Shown here: in pieces, positions 27,039 through 34,873 of the stretch
Numbering within the stretch: position 1 is the first letter of the stretch
Layout of the letters: the number at the start of each line of letters is the position of its first letter
Assembly: GCA_965197275.1 (NCBI GenBank)
Contig: CBDAMQ010000029.1
Coordinates: 1 to 64,000 of the forward strand
From: DASCOT01 sp965197275
GTDB lineage: Bacteria; Acidobacteriota; UBA890; WLXD01
Direction: 5' to 3'
DNA length: 64,000 nucleotides
The notes under the pieces: model-generated
Told to the model about the DNA's origin: nothing
What the model saw: the letters and a program-made list of their open reading frames with translations, nothing else
The model's database searches: none
Made by a program: the position numbers and the translations under genes

Positions 27039-29057
27039 TCAGCGGCGACTCACCGAGACGCGGTACATCATGTAGGCCAACGCGCTCAACGCGGCGAGGC
27101 CTGGCCACCCGCCCAATGGTGCCGTAGCGATGCGGAACATGTCGGCGCCGAAGGCCGGTGACCAGCTCGACAAAACGATCGGTAGCGCCAGGCCGATGCC
27201 GATGAGTGCCTCGCCGGTGATCATGCCCGATGCCAGGAGCAAGCCTCGCAAGGACTGCTCGCCCCCGCCGGCGGCCGAGGCGCGCTCCGCGGCCCACCAT
27301 ACGAGCCCACCGATGAATATCGAGGTGGTGAGCTCTAGAGGCAGATAGATGCCGACGGCGACCGCGAGAACCGGAGTCCGGAAGCTCGCCTTGCGTGCCT
27401 CCAGCGTCTTGTCGAGCACGATGATGAGGGCGGCGACCACGGCGCCGATCATGATCATCGTCCAGGGCAGGCCGCCTTCGAAGACGCCCGTGGCCACGCT
27501 GCCCATGAGCGTGGCCTGCGGCGCAGTGAGCGAGTCTGGCTGCGCTGCGGTCGGTGGGCCGATGCCGTAGCGCGCCTGCAGCAAGTACAGGACCGGCATC
27601 ATCACGAAGGCCGCAGAGACAACCCCGACGAGTTCCATGACCTGCTGTCGCCACGGTGTCGCCCCCACCAGGTGGCCGGCCTTGAGATCCTGCATCGTAT
27701 CGCCGGAAATCGCCGCCGCGCAGGCGACCATCGCGCCGACGAACACCGCGGCGGGCGGTCCGATCGGGTTGTCGGGTCCAAGCAGCCAAAGCAGCATGAA
27801 CGAGGTAAACAGCAAGGTTGCGATCGTTACCCCGGAGATCGGGTTGTTGGACGAGCCCACCAGCCCGGCCATGTAGCCGGCGATGGCGGCGAAGAAGAAA
27901 CCGGCGAACAGCATCACCACGGCTAACAGTGCCGAGATCGCCGCGCTTTGCAACACGAGCTGATAGACAGCGAACATCGGGATGACGCACAGGGCGGTGG
28001 CGATTAGCACCTGGTTCATCGGCGCGTCGCGCTCGGTCCGGCTCGAGCGGGCCCCCGGGTCGGAACGCGCCGCCCGATAGGCCGCGATCCCTGAGGCGAT
28101 CCCACGGCGTACGGGGCCGATGAGGTTGATGAGCGCCCATAGTCCGCCGACCACCATCGCGCCGACGCCGAGGTAGCGGATCTGCGTGCTCCAGATGCCA
28201 TAGGCGGCGTTGACCGCGTCGCCGGTCGGCATGCCCGTCTGCCAAACGTAGATCGGAATGCCGAGGAGCCAGGCGATGACACCTCCCGCGAATACCACCG
28301 TGGCGATGTTCAGGCCGACGATGTAGCCGACTCCCACCAGCGCCGGCGAGAGGTTGATGCCGAGCACCCATATGGTTCCGAGGGCCCGGCCGCCGACCGT
28401 CAACGTGCCGCTCCACAACCCCATGCCGGCCTCGGCGAACTTCATCGCCGCGCCGGCCAATGCTCCGATGCCTAGTGCGCGGATGCTGTTGCGCTGGGTC
28501 TCCTCGTCCGCTCCCTCGTCGACCAGGCCTGCTGTTTCGGCATCGGACCCGCGTGCCAGGCCGCCGGTCTTCAGTACCTCGGCGGTCGCGACCCCCTCGG
28601 GGAAGCGCAGCTGTTCCTCCACCACTAGCGCACGACGCAGGGGGATGCTGAAGAGCACGCCTACGACCCCGCCAACTGCGGCGATCGCCGTCACCTGCCA
28701 ATAGTCGAAGGACTCCCAGTGCCCCATCAGCACCAGCGCCGGTATCGTGAAGATCACCCCGGCAGCCAATGATTCGCCCGCCGAGGCTGCCGTCTGCACG
28801 AGGTTGTTCTCGAGAATGTTCGAGTTGCGGAAAGCGCGCAGTACCGCCATCGATACCACAGCGGCTGGAATCGATGCCGACACGGTCATGCCGGCGAACA
28901 GACCGAGGTAGGCGTTGGCGCCACCGAGAACGATGGCCAACACGATCCCGAGGAGCACCCCCTTCAAGGTCAGCTCTGGCAGCCGTACGGACGCCGGTAT
29001 CACCGGCGGCTCAGCACCAGGGGTCAGGCTCTCGGTGGGCGCAGGATCGTTGGACAT
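27039..29057 (-). CDS. OPT family oligopeptide transporter
   Basis: The start at 29057 gives 672 residues; a longer frame to 29270 has no membrane or family character. The protein has about 14-16 hydrophobic segments. Family motifs include LGGANAYLGLFAGMTVSASI near the first helices, YIVGLNIATVVFAGG and AATLLFTSFMLLWLLG-type segments. OPT transporters of this bacterial class bring in small peptides or siderophore-like chelates by proton symport. The proximity of peptidases and amidohydrolases (16.9-25.8 kb) supports peptide uptake. I see no clear ribosome site. Confidence 0.85.
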   Translation of the reverse strand: MSNDPAPTESLTPGAEPPVIPASVRLPELTLKGVLLGIVLAIVLGGANAYLGLFAGMTVSASIPAAVVSMAVLRAFRNSNILENNLVQTAASAGESLAAGVIFTIPALVLMGHWESFDYWQVTAIAAVGGVVGVLFSIPLRRALVVEEQLRFPEGVATAEVLKTGGLARGSDAETAGLVDEGADEETQRNSIRALGIGALAGAAMKFAEAGMGLWSGTLTVGGRALGTIWVLGINLSPALVGVGYIVGLNIATVVFAGGVIAWLLGIPIYVWQTGMPTGDAVNAAYGIWSTQIRYLGVGAMVVGGLWALINLIGPVRRGIASGIAAYRAARSDPGARSSRTERDAPMNQVLIATALCVIPMFAVYQLVLQSAAISALLAVVMLFAGFFFAAIAGYMAGLVGSSNNPISGVTIATLLFTSFMLLWLLGPDNPIGPPAAVFVGAMVACAAAISGDTMQDLKAGHLVGATPWRQQVMELVGVVSAAFVMMPVLYLLQARYGIGPPTAAQPDSLTAPQATLMGSVATGVFEGGLPWTMIMIGAVVAALIIVLDKTLEARKASFRTPVLAVAVGIYLPLELTTSIFIGGLVWWAAERASAAGGGEQSLRGLLLASGMITGEALIGIGLALPIVLSSWSPAFGADMFRIATAPLGGWPGLAALSALAYMMYRVSVSRR

Positions 29058-29097
29058 ACTGGCTAAAGTCTGATGGCTGGCAGAACTCGCGACCCTA

Positions 29098-30942
29098 TCA
29101 GCTGCCTTCCAGCTTCTCCACCAGCGTCGCGACGGCGTCGCCGAGCGATGCGGCCACCTCGTAGACGGCGCTGTGGCCGTCGACGAGCGCATAGACGCGG
29201 CTCGAGGCATCGGGGTCGGAGCTCGGAATCCCATCGCCGACCCGAATGTCGGCCACGGGGCTGCCGTCAATGGATGCCCGCACCCGATACCTGGCCGTCG
29301 ACAGGCCGTACTGGGCCAGATCAGGCGTCGTGCCAGACCATTCGGTGGCGACTCCTTCCATACGGAGGTAGTTGAGATCCCAGAGCAGATCCGAGACTTC
29401 GCTCTCTTCGATTGTGCCGCCGCCGTCGATCGACCACGCCGTGTCGCTCTTGCTCAGCATGTACTGGGTGTCGGCCGAGTCGACGCTAATCTCGTCCAGG
29501 TCCGCCTGGGTGAATTGGACGAGCGTCTTGACACGCAGTTCGAACAGATCGACGTTCAAGTCGGCGGCGTCGTCCGTCGGTACCAGGTAGACAGTGTCGC
29601 CGCGCGAGGTGGTCACGTAGGTTGCATCGATTTCCTCGACGTCCTCGTTATCTGCCTCAGACAGCGGCACGATCGATCTCGACCCACCGGTGCGAACCTC
29701 GAGCGACTCGCTGACCGCACCCGTGAGGTCGCCCTCGGCGCTCAAACCCACGGTAACCAGCATGTCGTTGGCATTGCCTGCGGCGCTCGTCTCGGCGAAT
29801 CCCTCGGCGCGCAGATCTTCCAGCGCGCTGAGCAATCGCGATACCACCGACGAATCGGCGTCCAACTGCCGGGGCTCGGTGATCTTCCAATCGGTTCCGG
29901 CGCGCTCGACGCGAATCGGCGCTCCGCCTGCCGGTTGAAGGGCCAGCGTCTTGACACGCTCCCGAGCCAATGCGACCGCCTGTTTGTTTCGCAGCCCGTC
30001 GGCGGTCGAAGGTACGTCGTCGAAGAGATCGCTCTCGACGACGAAGACCGAGGTGCCTCCGGTACGCATGGCATAGAAGCCTTCGTCCTCATCCCGAGCC
30101 GCGCCGACAACCAGGCCGTGGGTGGCGTCGTCTGCCATCCTCAGCGAGAACGTGGCGGTTGGCTGAGCCAGCCCGAACTCGGCAAGCTGCTCCGGAGTCG
30201 GCTCGGCGTCGAGCACGAAAGCCGTTGCCTCGGCGGTGTGCAGCGTCGACAGCAGATCATCGATCGTGTCGCTGTCAGCACCGCCGGTGAACGGCTCGGT
30301 CGCCGCCCATTGCAGCTCGCCGTCGCTGCCTTCCGGTGCACCCTCGAGGGAGGCGCGGAACGTCCCGCGCGACATCTCAACGCGGCGCACGGCATCTTCG
30401 TCGAATACCAACACCGACTTGTCGCGCAGATCGAAGAGCGACTTGTCGAGCGCGGTCTTGATGCTACTCGCGGCGCTGTGCACGTTGCCGGCATCCCCGG
30501 CGGTGACGTAGACATTGGCGCCGACCGGGGTATCGTTGCCGACCGCCAGGGTCTCGCGTTCACCGTCGGCGAGCTCCAGGGTGACTCGCACCGCCGGTTC
30601 CGCGAGCCCGTACGGCGACAGGTCGTCCGCCGCCTCCGCGATCAGACGGTCCTGTTTTCCGTTCTCCAGACGATCGACGAGCGAATCGATGGCAGTGCCG
30701 TCGGCGGCTACGGCAACCGGTGAGGTGATGCTCCATTCGCCATCGGCCTTGGCGGCGCGCAGGATGCCGTCCGCGGTGGCGAGCTCGACGGCGTTTACCT
30801 GATCCGATTCGAAGTGCACCAGCAGCGCTTCCTGGCGCTCGGCTTCCTCGCGCTCGGCTCGCCCCCGGACCTCGTAGAAGTAGACAAAGCCGCCGACGAA
30901 GATCAGAACGACGGCCATGATCAACGTGTTGCGGATCTGCAT
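29098..30942 (-). CDS. DUF4340 domain protein, last gene of a Gld-like ABC operon
   Basis: A 614-residue protein with one N-terminal membrane anchor (MAVVLIFVGGFVYFYEV) and a large periplasmic part. It has repeated DUF4340-like units such as LSPYGLAEPAVRVTLELADG, LAEFGLAQPTATFSLRMAD and LAQYGLSTARYRVRASID. These are spaced roughly 200-250 residues apart and suggest duplication. It begins five bases after the GldG-like stop, so translation is coupled. Function unknown; the gene is commonly found behind GldG-type subunits. Confidence 0.82.
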   Translation of the reverse strand: MQIRNTLIMAVVLIFVGGFVYFYEVRGRAEREEAERQEALLVHFESDQVNAVELATADGILRAAKADGEWSITSPVAVAADGTAIDSLVDRLENGKQDRLIAEAADDLSPYGLAEPAVRVTLELADGERETLAVGNDTPVGANVYVTAGDAGNVHSAASSIKTALDKSLFDLRDKSVLVFDEDAVRRVEMSRGTFRASLEGAPEGSDGELQWAATEPFTGGADSDTIDDLLSTLHTAEATAFVLDAEPTPEQLAEFGLAQPTATFSLRMADDATHGLVVGAARDEDEGFYAMRTGGTSVFVVESDLFDDVPSTADGLRNKQAVALARERVKTLALQPAGGAPIRVERAGTDWKITEPRQLDADSSVVSRLLSALEDLRAEGFAETSAAGNANDMLVTVGLSAEGDLTGAVSESLEVRTGGSRSIVPLSEADNEDVEEIDATYVTTSRGDTVYLVPTDDAADLNVDLFELRVKTLVQFTQADLDEISVDSADTQYMLSKSDTAWSIDGGGTIEESEVSDLLWDLNYLRMEGVATEWSGTTPDLAQYGLSTARYRVRASIDGSPVADIRVGDGIPSSDPDASSRVYALVDGHSAVYEVAASLGDAVATLVEKLEGS

Positions 30943-30947
30943 GTTGA

Positions 30948-32564
30948 CTACCTACGTCGGTTGAGCCAGACCATCACGCCGCAGAACAAGATCAGCTCCG
31001 GCAGCAAGAGCACTGCGATGTAGAAGACCGCCTGACTCTCGTTGGCCGTCAACATGACGCTCGAAGCGCGCGTCTGTCGCGGTCGGATCGAGATCAACTG
31101 TTCCTCGCCACCCAGCCAGCTAATGGAGTTCAGGAAGAGGTCCTGGTTGAAGAAATTGTTGATGTAACGATTGCTGATCCACTCCGAGTCGCCGAAGACG
31201 ACGAGCCTGCCCTCCAGACCGGCGGGGGGCTCCTCGGTCGTGGCCGCGCCGTCGCTCGCCGCGACTACCTCTCCGCCGCGGGCGGAAGCGATGAGCGGGG
31301 GGGTCCAGGAGAGCGCAGCATCGGAGGCGGTTGCCGCTACCGCCAGCGCGATCGGACCGCGTCGGTCGTCATCGCCGACCTCCACCTCACCGTTGTCGAA
31401 CAGTCGCGCCAGGTCGGCCTCGGCCCACGAGCTCGGGCTCGTATGCGCCAGCTCTGCGATATCGATGCCCTCGACGGTCTCCTCGGTTGCGGCAACGCTG
31501 CGTGCGAGCTGGAAAATCGTGCGCTCGCGGAACCCGCTGGTGATCTCGTGTGTGCCGTAGCTGCTCACCACCGGCTCGACGCCGAGGCTTGCACCGGCGA
31601 ACAGCTGCACGAATTCCTCGATGATCACGTCATCGCCGAGCGTCACGCCGCGCTCGGTCAGTACTCCGCGGAGCTCCTCGCCACGCTGCGGATCGATCAT
31701 CACGATCGCCTGACCCCCGCGCCGCAAGTACCGCCCGAGCGTCTCGACCTCGCGCTCCAGGAAGGGCCGCTCCGGGCCCGCGACGATCAGCACATCGGCA
31801 TCCGCTGGCACGTCCGGAACGGTCGCTAGCACCAGGGGCTCGAAGTCGTATCCCTCGTTGCTGAGCGCCGCCTTGGCGAGTCCGAACCCCCGTGGCGCCG
31901 CCGAATCCTCAGGATCGAGCTCGTCATGCCCCGAGACGTAGTACGCTAGCTTACGGCTCGCCGAGGTGAGGCGGATCAGGGTGTTGGTGATCGCCGCCTC
32001 GTCGATTTCCGTGATCTTGGTGTTCTCGTCGCCGGCGGAGACGTGGAGCGTTCCGTACTGGGTGATCTCGTAACGCTCGGCGAGCTCGGGGCTCTTGTCC
32101 GGATCGATGAACTCGTAGGTGAATCGGGGCGATACCGCGGCGATGCTCTCGAGTAGGTCGCGCGTCGCCCCCTCTTCGCCTTCGCGATAGAAGCCACGGG
32201 TCACCACATCGACCTCGAGCCCCTCGAGCAGCTGTGTGGTCTGCGGCGCCAGCGAGAAGATGCCCTGCTCGGTCAAGTCCCAGCGCCATGATCGCTGGGC
32301 AGCGAAGTAGTTCACTGCCACGATGACAGTCAGCGTCAACAGCGTGTAGACGATGGCGTTGGTGCCGTACTTGGCCTGTCGTCCGCCCACCGACTCCTTG
32401 AGCGAGTCGACATGGGTGAACAGGTACAGCGCCAGCATCATGGCGCCGAGAATCAGGTGCGCGAGTACGTAGACCGATGACCAGTTGCCGGAGAGTAGAC
32501 CGGACAGGATTCCGAAAACGAGAACAACCGAACCGAGAGGCCCGAACGTCCGATAGTCGCCCAT
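30948..32564 (-). CDS. GldG-like ABC transporter auxiliary protein
   Basis: This 538-residue protein has three or four N-terminal helices, a periplasmic domain and one C-terminal helix ending VMVWLNRRR. The periplasmic part includes RWDLTEQGIFSLAPQTTQLL, a strong signature of the GldG/ABC_transp_aux family, and VLIVAGPERPFLEREVETLG. It belongs between the permease (five bases upstream) and the DUF4340 gene. In Bacteroidota, GldA, F and G form a complex needed for gliding; in other phyla such operons have no proven role in movement. Confidence 0.87.
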   Translation of the reverse strand: MGDYRTFGPLGSVVLVFGILSGLLSGNWSSVYVLAHLILGAMMLALYLFTHVDSLKESVGGRQAKYGTNAIVYTLLTLTVIVAVNYFAAQRSWRWDLTEQGIFSLAPQTTQLLEGLEVDVVTRGFYREGEEGATRDLLESIAAVSPRFTYEFIDPDKSPELAERYEITQYGTLHVSAGDENTKITEIDEAAITNTLIRLTSASRKLAYYVSGHDELDPEDSAAPRGFGLAKAALSNEGYDFEPLVLATVPDVPADADVLIVAGPERPFLEREVETLGRYLRRGGQAIVMIDPQRGEELRGVLTERGVTLGDDVIIEEFVQLFAGASLGVEPVVSSYGTHEITSGFRERTIFQLARSVAATEETVEGIDIAELAHTSPSSWAEADLARLFDNGEVEVGDDDRRGPIALAVAATASDAALSWTPPLIASARGGEVVAASDGAATTEEPPAGLEGRLVVFGDSEWISNRYINNFFNQDLFLNSISWLGGEEQLISIRPRQTRASSVMLTANESQAVFYIAVLLLPELILFCGVMVWLNRRR

Positions 32565-32568
32565 CTGC

Positions 32569-33342
32569 CTATCTCCAGCGCAGCGACTCGAGCGAGCGCT
32601 GCGAGAGAAAAAGGCCGATTGCCATGACGCTGACGTAGTAGATCACGTCCTCCGCCTTGACCAGACCGCGCATCAGGTCACTGGAGTGGTCGGTTATCGA
32701 AAGATAGCGAAGCACGGCGCCGAATGGCTCACCGACCGCATCCGCCGGCCACGCGATCAGCAGCAGCATCAACAGCAGACCGCCGGCGAGGACCCCGGCG
32801 ACGATCTGGCTGTCGGTCAGCGTCGATGTGAACAGGCCGAGGGCGATGGCCGAAAGCCCGATCAGAAGCAGCCCGAGATAACCGGTGAAGATCCGCGGCA
32901 ACTCGGGGTCGCCGAAGTAGATGAGCACCAGCGGGTATACGAAGAACAGGCCAAGCAGCACGAGCAGGAAGCACGCCGCCCCGAAGAATTTGCCGAAGGT
33001 GATCTCGAGCGTGCTGATCGGCGCGGTCAGCAAGAGCTCGTCCGTGCCTCGGGCGCGCTCCTCGGCGAACAGCCGCATGGTGATCAGCGGCATGATCAAG
33101 ATGAACACCACCGTGACGTTGCCCAGCAACGGCGTGATGACCATGTCGTTGAGGTTCATCTGCTGCATCATGTCCGGCCGTTGCATCGACGAGTAGATCG
33201 CCACGAAACGGGAGAACTGCGCCAGCATGTTCCAGAACATGAAGCCGGTGATCAGCAGGAAACCCGCCAGCACCACGTAGGCGATAGGCGAGAGGAAGTA
33301 GGAGCGCAACTCCTTATAGGCGACCGCCCAGACGTTGCTCAT
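32569..33342 (-). CDS. ABC-2 type permease, GldF-like
   Basis: A 257-residue integral membrane protein with six hydrophobic segments. It opens VWAVAYKELRSYFLSPIAYV, the usual start of GldF-like permeases, and has MRLFAEERARGTDELLLTAP, the conserved cytoplasmic motif of ABC-2 permeases. It overlaps the ATPase stop by four bases (ATGA) and stops just before the GldG-like gene. It should form the membrane channel of the transporter encoded by this operon. Confidence 0.88.
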   Translation of the reverse strand: MSNVWAVAYKELRSYFLSPIAYVVLAGFLLITGFMFWNMLAQFSRFVAIYSSMQRPDMMQQMNLNDMVITPLLGNVTVVFILIMPLITMRLFAEERARGTDELLLTAPISTLEITFGKFFGAACFLLVLLGLFFVYPLVLIYFGDPELPRIFTGYLGLLLIGLSAIALGLFTSTLTDSQIVAGVLAGGLLLMLLLIAWPADAVGEPFGAVLRYLSITDHSSDLMRGLVKAEDVIYYVSVMAIGLFLSQRSLESLRWR

Positions 33343-34175
33343 TTCCCACCTCCGTTCTCGGGGGTCAGCGACTCTGCGTCGTCGTCGGGTGTCTCGTTGT
33401 CATTGGTGCCGGCGTCGTCGTCCACGCCGCTCACAACGTGTTCTGCGGCCGCAGCATCGTCCTCCGCCACGTCACTGGTGGTAACCCGCAGGAATACCTG
33501 CTCCAGATCCTCGGTTGCGGTGAGCGAGTCGGTTGTGTCGTCAGCGACGATCTGGCCACGCGAGATGATCACCACCTTGTCACACAGCTGCGTGACCTCC
33601 GGCAGGATGTGCGTCGACAGGATCACCGTACGTTCGACGGCGAGCGACTTGATGAGCTTGCGGATGCCGATCACCTGTTTCGGATCGAGCCCGATGGTGG
33701 GCTCGTCGAGCACGATGACCTCAGGCTCGTGAACGATAGCCTGAGCTATGGCGACGCGCTGGCGATAGCCGCGTGACAGCGTGCTGATGGGCAGCGACGC
33801 AACATCGGTTATCGCTGTGGCCTCGAGGGCACTTTCGATCGCTGACCGCCGCGCCGCGCGGGCAACGCCGTTGATGCTAGCGACGAAATCGAGAAAGGCG
33901 TGGGGAGTGAACTCAGGGTACAGGGGCGGGTGTTCGGGAAGGTAGCCGACTCGTTTCCGCACCTCCCGCGACTCGCTGAAAACGTCGAAACCGGCCACCT
34001 TCGCGGTGCCGCTGCTCGCCGGCATGTACCCGGTCAAGATTCGCATCGTGGTGGTCTTCCCGGCACCATTCGGTCCCAGGAAGCCGAGGATCTCGCCGCG
34101 ATGGACCGTAAAGCTCACGTCCCGGATCGCGGCGTGGCTGCCGTAGTACTTGGTTAGCTGTTGGACCTCGATCAT
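33339..34175 (-). CDS. ABC transporter ATP-binding protein, GldA-like
   Basis: From the ATG at 34175 the protein has 278 residues; a longer frame to 34280 adds only non-conserved residues. Walker A is GPNGAGKTTT, the signature is LSRGYRQRVA, Walker B is VIVLDEPTIGLDP, and the switch histidine is in LSTHILPEV. The tail is highly acidic (from DVAEDDAAAAEH on), which is unusual for this class. It is the first gene of a four-gene minus-strand operon (ATPase, permease, GldG-like, DUF4340). Confidence 0.9.
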   Translation of the reverse strand: MIEVQQLTKYYGSHAAIRDVSFTVHRGEILGFLGPNGAGKTTTMRILTGYMPASSGTAKVAGFDVFSESREVRKRVGYLPEHPPLYPEFTPHAFLDFVASINGVARAARRSAIESALEATAITDVASLPISTLSRGYRQRVAIAQAIVHEPEVIVLDEPTIGLDPKQVIGIRKLIKSLAVERTVILSTHILPEVTQLCDKVVIISRGQIVADDTTDSLTATEDLEQVFLRVTTSDVAEDDAAAAEHVVSGVDDDAGTNDNETPDDDAESLTPENGGGK

Positions 34176-34489
34176 CGCGTTGCTCGCATACCTTTCTGTT
34201 CGTTCCTTTCGCGAGGGGCGACGCCGCCAGATTGGCGGCGAGGGGGCAGCGAAGTTCGCGCGCGACCCTGATCGTAACAAACCGTTGGTACACGCGCATC
34301 AAGAAAACCGGCCTATTTTCGGAGAGGCCACCCCAGGAAAACACGCCCTCTAGTGGAGGGTTCGACTGTAAACCCCAACAGGTCGGGGTCCTTCGGCCGG
34401 GCGTCCGATGTCAGATGCCTGAGTACCCTGATATCGGGGGGCGGGGGGCGGATAGTCAGGAATCCTCTTGGAGAGGGAGTCAAAACGCT
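34176..34489. other. Intergenic region between divergent GldA-like and cutA genes
   Basis: No gene is seen in these 314 bases, which must contain promoters in both directions. Two small hairpins stand out: CCCTC-N5-GAGGG at 34346-34360 and ACCCC-N8-GGGGT at 34372-34389, followed by a G-rich stretch near 34436-34450. A TTCGACTGTAAACC stretch looks a little like a tRNA T-arm but the rest of a tRNA is absent. Confidence 0.4.
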
Positions 34490-34819
34490 ATGCCTGAGCA
34501 AAATCAAAACTACTGCGTGGTCATAACCACTGCGTCCGACCAAGAACAAGCTCGTTCGCTTGCGGCCTCATTACTTGGTCATGGCCTCGCAGCATGTGTT
34601 CAGATTCTGCCCATCCATAGTCTCTACGTTTGGCAGGGCGCGATCGCCAATGAGCCGGAAACTCTGGTACTAATCAAAACCCGTCGCGATCTTTACGATG
34701 GAATCGAGGCCGTCCTCCAATCTGAGCATTCCTACGATGTCCCAGAGATAGTCTGTCTTCCAATCACGGCTGGATCTGACCCGTATCTCCAATGGATCGC
34801 GGACGTCACTCGGGCTTGA
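34490..34819 (+). CDS. cutA: CutA1-like divalent ion tolerance protein
   Basis: The ATG at 34490 follows GAGAGGGAG and gives a 109-residue protein, the usual CutA length. Family motifs are VVITTASDQEQARSLA, AACVQILPIHSLYVWQG and EVLVLIKTRRD-like LVLIKTRRDLYDGI, ending LQWIADVTRA. CutA forms a stable trimer and has been linked to copper tolerance, though its role is debated. The codon use is much less GC-rich than all neighbours (for example CAAAATCAAAAC and AATCTGAGCATTCC), a possible sign of recent transfer. Confidence 0.88.
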   Translation: MPEQNQNYCVVITTASDQEQARSLAASLLGHGLAACVQILPIHSLYVWQGAIANEPETLVLIKTRRDLYDGIEAVLQSEHSYDVPEIVCLPITAGSDPYLQWIADVTRA

Positions 34820-34873
34820 ACGAAGCACGGTGTTGGCTAATCGACACCCGGCACACACGATTTCACCGCGATC

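Noticed and set aside
27016..28701. 561-residue frame inside the OPT gene
   Set aside because: It is rich in Arg and Gly and lacks membrane segments, while the overlapping frame is a clear transporter.
34340..34400. tRNA-like T-arm near the cutA promoter
   Set aside because: No acceptor stem, anticodon arm or CCA-side pairing could be built around it.
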